From: Suilimivivens sp045586385
GTDB taxonomy: Bacteria; Bacillota; Clostridia; Lachnospirales; Lachnospiraceae
Assembly (NCBI GenBank): GCA_045586385.1
Contig: JAZNAE010000028.1
Location: forward strand, 1-51,303
Direction of reading: 5' to 3'
DNA: 51,303 bases
Shown here: one piece after another, positions 41,254-49,942 of the stretch
Layout of the letters: each line of letters begins with the position of its first letter
How positions within the stretch are numbered: position 1 is the first letter of the stretch
Program-made: the position numbers and the translations under genes
The notes under the pieces: model-generated
What the model saw: only the letters and a program-made list of their open reading frames with translations
The model's database searches: none
Told to the model about the DNA's origin: nothing

Positions 41254-41818
41254 GAAAAAGAACAAATTTTTAACCTTTTGTTTTTCCTTTTTGCCGGGGG
41301 CAGGGGAGATGTATATGGGATTTATGAAGATGGGTGTAAGCCTAATGAGTATCTTCTTTTTGGCAATCTGTGCACTTGGCTTTTTGGGGCTGGATATGGT
41401 GGCTGCTTTAACTGCAGTGGTGATTTGGTTTTATTCCTTTTTCCATGCAAATCACCTGGTGGCACTCAGTGACGAAGACTTTGCAAAAATGAAAGATGAA
41501 TATTTATTCGGCATGGATGCAATGATTGGTGGAAAGGATTTTGTACAAAAACACTATAAAGCAGTTGCAGGTATTTTAATTTTTGCAGGTGTCATGATGC
41601 TTTGGCAGTCCGCACTGGATCTGATGTGGAGCATTTTACCGGAGCCCCTTATGTATATTCTTCATACAGTGTCAGATTTTGTACCCAGAGTGGTAGTCGC
41701 ATTTGTGATTATCATTGCAGGAGTTAAATTGATTAAGGGAAGAAAGGCCCAGCTTGCACAGGTAGAAGATAAAGAAAAAACGGAGGAAGCATCATGGACA
41801 GACAAACCATTACCATAA
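41243..41818 (+). CDS. Polytopic membrane protein of the sigma operon (TM2-like start)
   Basis: A 191-residue protein. It starts TFCFSFLPGAGEMYMGFMKMGVSLMSIFF, which resembles the TM2-domain pattern (P-G-x-G-x-x-Y-x-G). About five hydrophobic segments follow, with a charged C-terminus (EDKEKTEEAS). GGAGG at 41230-41234 is eight bases before ATG 41243, better placed than ATG 41237, so it overlaps the preceding gene by 11 bases. Its own end overlaps the next gene by 25 bases, showing tight operon packing. Confidence 0.7.
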   Translation: MKTKKKNKFLTFCFSFLPGAGEMYMGFMKMGVSLMSIFFLAICALGFLGLDMVAALTAVVIWFYSFFHANHLVALSDEDFAKMKDEYLFGMDAMIGGKDFVQKHYKAVAGILIFAGVMMLWQSALDLMWSILPEPLMYILHTVSDFVPRVVVAFVIIIAGVKLIKGRKAQLAQVEDKEKTEEASWTDKPLP

Positions 41819-42144
41819 GAAGAGTGGGGGCGGTTACGTTCGGTTTTGTACTTGTTGTGACAGGTGTGCTATTTCTGATTCATGCTTTTTATCCGCAACT
41901 GCACTTACTCATGATATATCGTTTCTGGCCGGTAATTTTAATTATACTCGGTGTTGAGGTGCTTTTGGGAAACCGGCATAAGAATTTTGAAGTGCTGGAT
42001 GAGAGTGGAAAAATTGTAGAAAAGTGCAAAACGGTTTATGACGTTCCTGCAATTTTGATGATGTCCGCAGTATCTTGTTTTGCAATGGTGATGGCCCTTG
42101 CATACTGGGTGTATGAAACAAACAATTTTATTATAATGGGTTAG
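41794..42144 (+). CDS. Small membrane protein of the sigma operon
   Basis: A 116-residue protein with three predicted membrane helices: TFGFVLVVTGVLFLIHAFYP, MIYRFWPVILIILGVEVLLG, and a C-terminal one (ILMMSAVSCFAMVMALAYWVY). The R-F-W-P-x-I-L-I-x-L-G-x-x-x-L-L motif is the LiaF/DUF5668-type transmembrane pair common to cell-envelope stress proteins. It overlaps the preceding gene by 25 bases. The pattern suggests that the four-gene operon answers envelope stress; this is inference. Confidence 0.7.
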   Translation: MDRQTITIRRVGAVTFGFVLVVTGVLFLIHAFYPQLHLLMIYRFWPVILIILGVEVLLGNRHKNFEVLDESGKIVEKCKTVYDVPAILMMSAVSCFAMVMALAYWVYETNNFIIMG

Positions 42145-42160
42145 TAGTTAAAAAGGCCAA

Positions 42161-42190
42161 AAGGCTGCCGCATAAGGGGCAGCCTTTTTT
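42161..42190 (+). terminator. Terminator of the sigma operon
   Basis: AAGGCTGCC (42161-42169) pairs with GGCAGCCTT (42178-42186), with a T-run ending at 42190. It is also the downstream boundary of the convergent minus-strand binding-protein gene. Confidence 0.85.
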
Positions 42191-42218
42191 GCATGATATC
42201 GGATTGCTGTAAAAAAGG

Positions 42219-43244
42219 TTACTTTGCGGATTCCTCTGCAAATTTTGTGTTTACAAGGTCTGTATAAGGAACACGCGCAGGAAGCTCGCCGGCTTCTTCT
42301 AATATATTCTGCAAAAGCATAAAGGAATCTTCTTCAAAAATCAGATTTTCCTTCCAGGTATCCTGTTCATGATAACGTGTTACGATGGTGGTAATGGTTG
42401 CTTCGGACGTTTCTTTAAACTGGGGGGCAATTACCTTTGCAATTTCGGCAGGTGTATGGCTATTTACATAGTCCATGCCTTTTTGCAGTGCATTGGTAAA
42501 TGCCTGGATGATTTCAGGATTTTTCTCTATATAGCTCTTTTTTGCACTGAAGGCAGTATAGGGAACATAACCGGAATCTTCACCTAAGGAGGCAACTACA
42601 TAGCCGTCACCTTTGTCCTCTAAGGCGGTTGCGTGGGGCTCAAATTCTACGGTGAACTGTCCCTGTCCGCCGGAGAATGCTGCAGCGGTGGCGCCGAAAT
42701 CAATACTCTGGTCAATGTTTAAGTCTGTTTTGGGGTCAATATTGTTTTTCTTTAAGATATATTCAAATACCATCTGAGGCATACCGCCGGCTCTTCCTCC
42801 AAGAACATCACTGCCTTTTAACATATCCCAGCTAAAATCGGCAATAGGTTCTCTGGCTACAAGGAAGTTTCCGGCACGCTGTGTAAGCTGTGCAAAGTTT
42901 ACCACATAATCCTGTGTGCCGCCTGCATAGGTATAAACAGTGGACTCGCTGCCCATAAAGCCGATATCAGCTTCATCCGTAAGTACAGCCGTCATGGTTT
43001 TATCGGCACCAAAGCCTGTAACTAAGGTAAGGTCAATTCCTTCCTGGGCAAAATAGCCTTCTTCAATAGCAACATACATGGGTGCATAGAAAATACTGTG
43101 GGCCACTTCATTTAAGGTGACCTTGGTAAGACCGGTTACGTCTTCAGAGGAAGCCGACGCTTTGCCACAACCGATCACAGTGGCAGAAAGAAGCATAAGG
43201 GACATTCCGAGACAAATAAATTTTTTGAAAATGTTTTTTTTCAT
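42219..43244 (-). CDS. NMT1/SsuA-type ABC substrate-binding lipoprotein (orphan)
   Basis: A 341-residue lipoprotein precursor with signal KFICLGMSLMLLSATVIGCGKAS (lipobox V-I-G-C). The mature part is NMT1-like: LNEVAHSIFYAPMYVAIEEGYFAQEGIDLTLVTGFGADKTMTAVLTDEADIGFMGSESTVYTYAGG, then LKGSDVLGGRAGGMPQMVFEYILKKN. Such proteins bind thiamine precursors, sulfonates or other small organic compounds. No ABC permease or ATPase gene is adjacent, so ligand and partner are unknown. GGAGG precedes the ATG at 43244 (minus strand). Confidence 0.85.
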   Translation of the reverse strand: MKKNIFKKFICLGMSLMLLSATVIGCGKASASSEDVTGLTKVTLNEVAHSIFYAPMYVAIEEGYFAQEGIDLTLVTGFGADKTMTAVLTDEADIGFMGSESTVYTYAGGTQDYVVNFAQLTQRAGNFLVAREPIADFSWDMLKGSDVLGGRAGGMPQMVFEYILKKNNIDPKTDLNIDQSIDFGATAAAFSGGQGQFTVEFEPHATALEDKGDGYVVASLGEDSGYVPYTAFSAKKSYIEKNPEIIQAFTNALQKGMDYVNSHTPAEIAKVIAPQFKETSEATITTIVTRYHEQDTWKENLIFEEDSFMLLQNILEEAGELPARVPYTDLVNTKFAEESAK

Positions 43245-43334
43245 AAAATCCTCCAATTTTGTTTTGCACATTTATTGTATGAAAACAGATTAAAAAAAGT
43301 GCAAGGCAATGGAAAGATAAGCCAAATATCTCAG

Positions 43335-43363
43335 TAGACAATATTCGACAAAAAGGATATAAT
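43335..43363 (+). promoter_or_regulatory. Promoter of the SPFH operon
   Basis: TAGACA (43335-43340), 17-base spacer, consensus TATAAT (43358-43363), 38 bases before the SPFH gene. Confidence 0.7.
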
Positions 43364-43400
43364 CAATATGAAAATATAAAGTAAACGGAGGAGTTTCAAA

Positions 43401-44729
43401 ATGGGATTAATTAAAGCGATTACAGGAGCAATTAGCAGTGTAGTAGCAGACCAGTGGGAAGAGTATTTTATCTGCGAATCACTGGATGAAGATGTGTTGG
43501 TTGCCAAAGGACAGAAAAGAACAAAAGGACGTGCATCCAATAATAATGGTGAAGACAATATTATTTCCAACGGTTCTATTATTGTGGTAAATGCAGGTCA
43601 GTTTATGATTATTGTTGACCAGGGTAAAGTAGTGGAGTTTTGTGGTGAGCCCGGTGCATTTAAATACGATACATCTTCCGAACCCAGTTTGTTCTGTGGA
43701 AGCTTAGGTGAAAACATAAAGAGAACCTTTGCTACCGTTGGAAAGCGTTTTACCTTTGCAGGAGATACAGCGAAGGATCAGAGAGTGTACTATTTTAATA
43801 CCAAAGAAATTATCGGTAATAAATATGGTACAGCAAACCCCGTTCCTTTCAGAGTGGTAGATAAAAACATCGGACTTGATGTAGATATTTCCATCCGTTG
43901 TAACGGTGAATATTCTTACAGAATTGAAGACCCGCTGTTATTCTATACCAATGTGTGTGGTAATGTTGATGATGTATATGAAAGAAGAAAAATTGACAGT
44001 CAGTTAAAGACGGAACTTATGACAGCGCTGCAGCCTGCATTTGCTAAGATTTCCGATATGGGAATCCGTTACAGTGCAATTCCTGCACATACCATGGAAC
44101 TTGCAGATGCGTTAAATGATGTTTTGAGTGAAAAGTGGTTTGAACTTAGAGGTCTTAAAATTGTTTCCTTCGGTGTCAATACCATGAAGGCATCCGAAGA
44201 AGATGAAGCAATGATTAAAGAACTTCAGAAGACAGCTGTGCTTCGAAATGCAGACATGGCAGCAGCAACTCTTGCCGGTGCTCAGGCAGAGGCAATGAAA
44301 GCGGCAGCATCTAATACAGCTACGGGGCCTATGATGGCATTTGCCGGCATGAATATGGCAACACAGGCAGGGGGAATGAATGCAAATGCACTTTTTGAAA
44401 TGAGTGCAGCCCAGAAAGCGGCAGCAGCAGCTTCTGCACCCGCGGCAGCACCTGCACCTGCAGTAGGCTGGACCTGTGCATGCGGTGCCGGCGGTAATAC
44501 CGGTAAGTTTTGCAGTGAATGCGGTGCTCAGAATCCAAATGCAGGCTGGACTTGTGCATGTGGCGCAGTAAACAAAGGTAAATTCTGTAGTGAATGCGGA
44601 AGCAAGAAACCTGCAGGAGAACCTCTCTACAAATGTGATAAGTGCGGATGGGAACCGGAAGATCCCAAGAATCCTCCTAAATTCTGTCCTGAGTGCGGAG
44701 ATCCCTTTGACGAAGGTGACATTCAATAA
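43401..44729 (+). CDS. SPFH-domain protein with C-terminal zinc ribbons
   Basis: A 442-residue protein. Residues about 1-270 form an SPFH/band-7 domain of the virion-core-like subfamily: MGLIKAITGAISSVVADQWEEYFICESLDEDVLVAKGQKR, GSIIVVNAGQFMIIVDQGKVVEFCGEPGAF, and ELRGLKIVSFGVNTM. A short Ala-rich linker (AAAAASAPAAAPAPA) leads to three zinc ribbons: C-A-C...C-S-E-C-G, C-A-C...C-S-E-C-G, and C-D-K-C...C-P-E-C-G. SPFH proteins form oligomers at membranes. There is no TM segment. First gene of a three-gene zinc-ribbon operon. Confidence 0.88.
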   Translation: MGLIKAITGAISSVVADQWEEYFICESLDEDVLVAKGQKRTKGRASNNNGEDNIISNGSIIVVNAGQFMIIVDQGKVVEFCGEPGAFKYDTSSEPSLFCGSLGENIKRTFATVGKRFTFAGDTAKDQRVYYFNTKEIIGNKYGTANPVPFRVVDKNIGLDVDISIRCNGEYSYRIEDPLLFYTNVCGNVDDVYERRKIDSQLKTELMTALQPAFAKISDMGIRYSAIPAHTMELADALNDVLSEKWFELRGLKIVSFGVNTMKASEEDEAMIKELQKTAVLRNADMAAATLAGAQAEAMKAAASNTATGPMMAFAGMNMATQAGGMNANALFEMSAAQKAAAAASAPAAAPAPAVGWTCACGAGGNTGKFCSECGAQNPNAGWTCACGAVNKGKFCSECGSKKPAGEPLYKCDKCGWEPEDPKNPPKFCPECGDPFDEGDIQ

Positions 44730-44764
44730 TTTGGATGAAACGACGTAAAAGCGGGGGATAAAGT

Positions 44765-45874
44765 ATGAGTGAATTTGATACAAACTTAGATGCCAAAGTG
44801 GTATCTACCTTAGAAGAAACAGATAAGAAATGTCCTCAGTGCGGCGGAGTCATGGATTTTGACCCCGCCACAGGCGGTTTAAAATGTCCTTATTGTGACT
44901 ATACCCAGGAGATAAAACAGGAGGAAGAACAGCCGGCATCTGCGGAAGAACTTGACTTTTCACAGGCAGAAAATACCCAGAATTGTAACTGGGGTGCTGA
45001 AAAGAAAACCGTTCTTTGTAAAGCCTGTGGTGCAGAATCTGTTTATGATGCGTTGGAAATAGCTTCTGTATGTCCTTTCTGTGGTTCTAACCAGGTGATG
45101 GAAGCTGCAGACCAAAATACCATGGCACCCGGTGGTGTTGTTCCTTTCCAGATTACAGATGAAAAGGCGTCAGAACTTTTCAGGGGTTGGATAAAAAGAA
45201 AATGGTTTTGTCCCAAACTTGCAAAGGAAAGTGCAAAAGCAAGAAGCTTTAAAGGCGTATATTTGCCATATTGGACTTTTGATGCAAACACTTCTTCTGA
45301 CTATACGGCACAGTATGGGAAAGACCGCAGGGTAAAACAAGGTGACACGACCAAGACAGTGACGGATTGGTATTCTACAAGAGGAAGCTATAGGCAGAGT
45401 TTTGATGATGAACTGGTTTGTGCCACTACCAATCAAAGCCAATCTATGCTGGCAGGACTGGAACCCTTTAACACGGCAGACAATAAAGCTTATAAACCGG
45501 AGTATGTTGCAGGTTTTGCGGCAGAGAGATATGCAGTAGGCGTAAAAGAAGCATGGGAAACCGCTAAATTTTCCATTCGCAGAAAATTACATAGAAGTAT
45601 TTCCGATAAAATTGAAGACCAATATAACGCTGACAGAGTAAGAAATTTAAATTTCCAAACTTTTTACAGCAATGTTACCTACAAATATCTTTTGCTGCCG
45701 GTGTGGATATCCAGTTTTAAGTATAATGATAAGGTATATAACTTCATGGTAAACGGACAAACCGGAAAGGTGTCCGGTAAAACACCGATTTCTGTAGCAA
45801 AGGTAATTATTACCGTCATTGCGGCAATTGTAATTTTAGGAATCCTTTCTATGCTTGGCGGAATATTGGAATAA
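44765..45874 (+). CDS. Zinc-ribbon protein with C-terminal membrane anchor
   Basis: A 369-residue protein with two N-terminal zinc ribbons (CPQCGGVMDFDPATGGLKCPYC and CKACGAESVYDALEIASVCPFCG), a middle domain (VVPFQITDEKASELFRGWIKRKWFCP, VYLPYWTFDANTSSDYTAQYG) seen in TFIIB-like zinc-finger/helicase-associated proteins of Clostridia, and a C-terminal membrane helix (VIITVIAAIVILGILSMLGG). The function of this family is not known. It follows the SPFH gene by 35 bp and is followed by a third zinc-ribbon gene, so the three likely form one complex. Confidence 0.8.
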   Translation: MSEFDTNLDAKVVSTLEETDKKCPQCGGVMDFDPATGGLKCPYCDYTQEIKQEEEQPASAEELDFSQAENTQNCNWGAEKKTVLCKACGAESVYDALEIASVCPFCGSNQVMEAADQNTMAPGGVVPFQITDEKASELFRGWIKRKWFCPKLAKESAKARSFKGVYLPYWTFDANTSSDYTAQYGKDRRVKQGDTTKTVTDWYSTRGSYRQSFDDELVCATTNQSQSMLAGLEPFNTADNKAYKPEYVAGFAAERYAVGVKEAWETAKFSIRRKLHRSISDKIEDQYNADRVRNLNFQTFYSNVTYKYLLLPVWISSFKYNDKVYNFMVNGQTGKVSGKTPISVAKVIITVIAAIVILGILSMLGGILE

Positions 45875-45910
45875 TACATGAATAAAATACTGAATGGATG
45901 GAGTATTAAA

Positions 45911-46657
45911 ATGGTAGGAATAATCATTGTTTTGATTCTTGTCCTTGTAATATTCGGGTGTATCGCGTATGCCGTATATCGGGTAAAGAATGCGGTAAGA
46001 TCTTTTTCCCGTGCAGCTTTTGGAACCGATTCTTTGAAGGAAGGCTTTGCACAGGTAGAAGAAGAGTATAAGGCTACGCCGAAATCCGTATCTGCAATGA
46101 CAAGTATGTGCCTTCCCCGAATTAAAAAAGATTTTCCGGAATTTCAATATGATGAGATGAAAGTCAGGGCAGAAAATGTCCTGACTTCTTATCTCATGGC
46201 CATTAGTGCAGCAAATCCGGGAGAACTGACGGAAGGAAGCAGAGAATTAAAAGATCGCCTTGAAATGCATATTGAGCAGTTAAAAGCACAAGGGGAAAAA
46301 GAGAACTATGAAAATATAAAGCTGCATCGAACGGAGATATCAAGTTATCAAAAGAGAAATGGCAGATGTATCATTACATTTCAGACAGCACTACAGTATA
46401 AGTACAGCAGATGGGATGAGAATGGAAAGTATACTGCCTGTGATAAGTTGACGCAAGAGCGGTATAATGTGGATTTGGTTTATATTCAGGACAGGGAACT
46501 GGTAGAGGATGAGCGTGACTTATCTCTCGGTATTAACTGTCCCAATTGTGGTGCACCGGTATCGGGACTTGGAAGTAAAGTTTGTGAATATTGTGGTACG
46601 CCGGTAATTGAGTTAAATATCTATGCATGGACATTCCATAAAGTAGAAAAGGTTTAG
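45911..46657 (+). CDS. Tim44-like domain protein with membrane anchor and zinc ribbon
   Basis: A 248-residue protein: N-terminal membrane helix (IIIVLILVLVIFGCIAYAVY), then a Tim44-like alpha/beta domain (SMCLPRIKKDFPEFQYDEMKVRAENVLTSYLMAISAAN, and later CIITFQTALQYKYSRWDENGKY... TQERYNVDLVYI), and a C-terminal zinc ribbon (CPNCGAPVSGLGSKVCEYCG). An upstream ATG at 45878 is possible, but GGAG lies seven bases before ATG 45911. With the SPFH and zinc-ribbon proteins it forms a predicted membrane-attached assembly. The biochemical role is unknown. Confidence 0.78.
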   Translation: MVGIIIVLILVLVIFGCIAYAVYRVKNAVRSFSRAAFGTDSLKEGFAQVEEEYKATPKSVSAMTSMCLPRIKKDFPEFQYDEMKVRAENVLTSYLMAISAANPGELTEGSRELKDRLEMHIEQLKAQGEKENYENIKLHRTEISSYQKRNGRCIITFQTALQYKYSRWDENGKYTACDKLTQERYNVDLVYIQDRELVEDERDLSLGINCPNCGAPVSGLGSKVCEYCGTPVIELNIYAWTFHKVEKV

Positions 46658-46674
46658 TCAGGAGTTATAGCCCA

Positions 46675-48966
46675 ATGAGTATTTATGATACATTAAACGA
46701 ACAACAAAAACAGGGTGTTTTTACTGTAGAGGGACCGGTTTTACTTCTAGCAGGAGCAGGTTCGGGTAAGACCCGTGTTTTGACACATAGAATTGCCTAT
46801 CTGATAGAAGAGATGGGGGTAAATCCATGGAATATTATGGCAATTACTTTTACCAACAAAGCAGCCGGGGAGATGAAAGAGCGAGTAGAGGATTTGGTGG
46901 GCTTTGGGTCAGACAGTATCTGGGTTACCACATTTCACTCCACCTGTGTGAGAATTTTAAGGAGGTATATCGACAGATTAGGCTATGATACCAATTTTGT
47001 AATTTATGATACAGACGATCAAAAAACATTAGTGAAAGATATCTGCAAGAGGCTTCAGATTGATACTAAGATGTTAAAAGAGCGTGCCATTATGTCAGCA
47101 ATCTCTTCTGCAAAGGATGAGCTTATTTCCCCCAATGAATACAGCCTTTCAAGTGGCGGGGATTATCGTAAGCAAAAGGTTGCGGCGGTTTATCAGGAAT
47201 ATCAGGCAGCACTGAAAAAGAACAATGCCGTGGATTTTGACGATTTGATTATGCTTACTGTAGAACTTTTTAAATCCTGTCCGGATGTGCTTGATGGATA
47301 TCAGAAACGTTTTAAATATATCATGGTGGATGAGTATCAGGATACCAATACGGCGCAGTTTGAACTGGTAAGGCTCCTTGCAGCGGCAAACCGGAATTTA
47401 TGCGTGGTGGGTGATGATGACCAGTCTATTTATAAATTCAGGGGAGCCAATATCAGAAATATTTTGGATTTTGAACAGCATTATCCCGAGGCGGCCGTCA
47501 TTCGTTTAGAGCAAAATTACCGTTCTACCCAGAATGTTTTGGATGCGGCAAATGCAGTAATCCGAAATAACAAGGGCAGAAAGTCCAAAGCACTTTGGAC
47601 AGACAAAGGTGCAGGTAACAGAATACATTTCAGACCCTTTGACACTGCTTATGAAGAGGCTGAATTTGTAGCGGATGATATTGCACGTAAGAGACGAAGC
47701 GGCGAAGTGGAATACGGAGAGTGTGCAGTGCTTTTTAGAACCAATGCACAGGCACGTCTTTTGGAAGAGAGGTTTGTGGTGGAAGGAATTCCTTATGATG
47801 TAGTAGGAGGAGTGAACTTTTATTCCCGTAAGGAAATTAAAGATATTCTTGCGTATTTGAAAACCGTTGATAATGGAAGAGATGATATTTCCGTAAAAAG
47901 AATTATTAATATTCCCAAGAGAGGTATCGGTGCTACTACCATTGCTAAAGTGCAGGAGTATGCCGATATGAGGGGAATCAGTTTTTATGAGGCACTCACT
48001 GAGGCAGATCAAATTATGACCATCGGTAAAAGTGCATCCAAACTCACAGCCTTCGTATCCATGATACAGGTGTTTCGGAGCAAACTCAGTTTTTGCGGTT
48101 TGGAAGAACTGATAAAGGATATTTTGGAAACAACCGAATATGTGAAGGAATTGGAGGCATCAGATGAAGAAGATGCCGAAATGCGTATCGAAAATATAGA
48201 TGAATTAATCAGTAAGATTGTATCCTATGAGCAGACCCATGACGATCCTACTTTAAGTGAATTTTTGGAAGAAGTGGCATTGGTATCTGATATTGACAGA
48301 TTGGATGATGACAATAACAGGGTTCTTCTTATGACACTTCACAGTGCCAAGGGACTTGAGTTTTCCCATGTGTATCTGACAGGAATGGAAGACGGAGTGT
48401 TTCCCAGCTATATGACAATCACGGCAGATGACCCGGAGGAAATAGAAGAAGAAAGGCGTCTTGCTTATGTGGGAATTACCCGTGCAAAGGATGATCTGAC
48501 ACTTTGCTGTGCCAAGATGAGAATGCTTCGCGGGGAAACCCAGTACAATGCGGTAAGCCGTTTTGTAAAAGAAATCCCCCGTGAATTAATGGACAATAAG
48601 CCGCCGGAAAGCAGAAACGTAGAAATAGATCCGCCGGTATCAAAGTACAATCCCATGTATCAGGCGTCCATGAGAAACCGGCCTGTAGCAATTGCATCTC
48701 CCAAGAGAACGGCAGCGGAAAACAAACCTTATATTGCAAGCGGTGTGGGCGATTTTGGTAAGCTTGGAATTGTGAAAGGTGGCGGAGCCGCTACCGGGGG
48801 CAAACCCGATTACGATGCCGGAGACCGTGTGAGTCACATTAAATATGGTGAGGGAACGGTGGTGGATTTGGAGCCAGGAGCCAGAGATTACAAGGTGACG
48901 GTGGATTTTGATGATGTGGGACAGAAGATTATGTATGCTGCCTTTGCCAAATTAAAAAAATTGTAA
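46675..48966 (+). CDS. pcrA: ATP-dependent DNA helicase PcrA/UvrD
   Basis: A 763-residue superfamily 1A helicase used in nucleotide-excision repair and rolling-circle replication. Motifs: Q motif LNEQQKQGV, Walker A AGAGSGKT, Ia ITFTNKAAGEMKER, II VDEYQDTN, III VVGDDDQSIYKFRGA, IV RLEQNYRST, V MTLHSAKGLEF and VI EERRLAYVGITRAK. The C-terminal part includes DYDAGDRVSHIKYGEGTVVDLEPG, a typical PcrA tail with an SH3-like RNA polymerase contact. It follows the Tim44-like gene by 17 bp and could be co-transcribed. Confidence 0.96.
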   Translation: MSIYDTLNEQQKQGVFTVEGPVLLLAGAGSGKTRVLTHRIAYLIEEMGVNPWNIMAITFTNKAAGEMKERVEDLVGFGSDSIWVTTFHSTCVRILRRYIDRLGYDTNFVIYDTDDQKTLVKDICKRLQIDTKMLKERAIMSAISSAKDELISPNEYSLSSGGDYRKQKVAAVYQEYQAALKKNNAVDFDDLIMLTVELFKSCPDVLDGYQKRFKYIMVDEYQDTNTAQFELVRLLAAANRNLCVVGDDDQSIYKFRGANIRNILDFEQHYPEAAVIRLEQNYRSTQNVLDAANAVIRNNKGRKSKALWTDKGAGNRIHFRPFDTAYEEAEFVADDIARKRRSGEVEYGECAVLFRTNAQARLLEERFVVEGIPYDVVGGVNFYSRKEIKDILAYLKTVDNGRDDISVKRIINIPKRGIGATTIAKVQEYADMRGISFYEALTEADQIMTIGKSASKLTAFVSMIQVFRSKLSFCGLEELIKDILETTEYVKELEASDEEDAEMRIENIDELISKIVSYEQTHDDPTLSEFLEEVALVSDIDRLDDDNNRVLLMTLHSAKGLEFSHVYLTGMEDGVFPSYMTITADDPEEIEEERRLAYVGITRAKDDLTLCCAKMRMLRGETQYNAVSRFVKEIPRELMDNKPPESRNVEIDPPVSKYNPMYQASMRNRPVAIASPKRTAAENKPYIASGVGDFGKLGIVKGGGAATGGKPDYDAGDRVSHIKYGEGTVVDLEPGARDYKVTVDFDDVGQKIMYAAFAKLKKL

Positions 48967-49094
48967 ATTATTTCAAATTCAGGTAGTAAATTTTCTTGTA
49001 AAATGTTATATTATTAATCAAGAAGGAAACAATGTAAGAGATAGTGAATTTTAAAATCTGACGTATCTTAAAACAGGAAAGAGAGGACAGAATT

Positions 49095-49424
49095 ATGAAT
49101 ACATGGAGTAAGCTTGAAGATTTAGTAGAATTAGTAAAAACACATGATATCAAGGAAATGAAGAAATATTTGAATAGGAAAGAAAGTGAAGACAAAGGGA
49201 AGAAAGTTCTTTTATGGATTTTCGCAGCAATTGGTGTTGTTGTTGCGGTAGCAGCTATTGCATATGCCGTATATCGTTATATGACACCTGATTATCTGGA
49301 AGATTTTGAAGACGATTTTGATGATTTTGAAGATGACTTCTTTGATGATGAAGACGACATCGTTCCTGTTCCGGAAGCAGCAAATGCAGAAAATCCTGCA
49401 AGCGACGAGGATTTTGCAGAGTAG
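49095..49424 (+). CDS. Small membrane protein with acidic C-terminal tail
   Basis: A 109-residue protein. Residues 38-60 form a membrane helix (LLWIFAAIGVVVAVAAIAYAVYRYM) preceded by a basic helix (LEDLVELVKTHDIKEMKKYLNRKE); the tail is very acidic (DFEDDFDDFEDDFFDDEDD). No named family is certain, although similar genes follow pcrA in related genomes (from memory). Role unknown. It ends just before a terminator. GAGAGG precedes the ATG. Confidence 0.75.
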   Translation: MNTWSKLEDLVELVKTHDIKEMKKYLNRKESEDKGKKVLLWIFAAIGVVVAVAAIAYAVYRYMTPDYLEDFEDDFDDFEDDFFDDEDDIVPVPEAANAENPASDEDFAE

Positions 49425-49441
49425 GAATAAGAAAATAGAAT

Positions 49442-49475
49442 GCGGGGTGCGCAGAGACTGCGCGTCCCGTTTTTT
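49442..49475 (+). terminator. Rho-independent terminator
   Basis: CGGGGTGCGCA (from 49443) pairs with TGCGCGTCCCG (to 49469), one mismatch in the middle, followed by TTTTTT to 49475. Confidence 0.85.
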
Positions 49476-49522
49476 GTTGATAAATGTATCCCGTTTGGAT
49501 TAAAAGAATTTGTAGAGATAAT

Positions 49523-49869
49523 TCTAACCATATGAGGCATTGATAAGAGCATGGGTAGATAGAAAATAGGAGTGTTTCTTAAATTTTCTTACCATGAAAA
49601 GAAAAATGAGCTTTATGGGCAGAGATAAGAATGGTCTGTTTTGGATGTTTTCTTACCATAAATGCGATAAAGCTCATTATGGGTAGACGAAACGAGATGC
49701 AAGTATCTAACCATGATGAAGTAATTGTTGCTTATGGGAAGATAAGTGTATAAGTACAGAGTAATTTTATCTGCCCATATTGAGGAAAATGGTGTTATGG
49801 GAAGATGAGTGAGTAAATTATATAAAAAAAATTCTTACCATAAAGTAAAAATAGGCTACAATGGATAGA
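49523..49869. repeat. Array of six regularly spaced 37-bp dyads (non-coding)
   Basis: Six copies of TCTNNCCAT-N19-ATGGNNAGA (left arms start 49523, 49587, 49651, 49706, 49770, 49833; interiors 19, 19, 19, 19, 18, 19 bases). The gaps between units are 27, 27, 18, 27 and 27 bases, giving periods 64, 64, 55, 64 and 63. Arms are conserved while interiors and gaps are not. The arms mismatch at their two middle positions in every unit. Units B and C also hold AATGAGCTTT and its reverse complement. No open frame covers the region, which is the 467-bp gap between the acidic membrane protein and the HAD gene. Confidence 0.75.
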
Positions 49870-49942
49870 AAATTGCCGATGTAAATGCTAATTTGTATGA
49901 ATTGCAAGATTTGAAGTTGGTGGAAAGGAATACTGTATTCAT

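Noticed and set aside
44112..44783. Cys-rich minus-strand frame of 223 residues opposite the SPFH gene
   Set aside because: Antisense to zinc-ribbon codons; no ribosome site and codon use does not fit.
49523..49869. CRISPR array
   Set aside because: Repeats are only 9-base arms with a degenerate middle; the 19-base interiors are not identical repeats and no cas genes are in the window.
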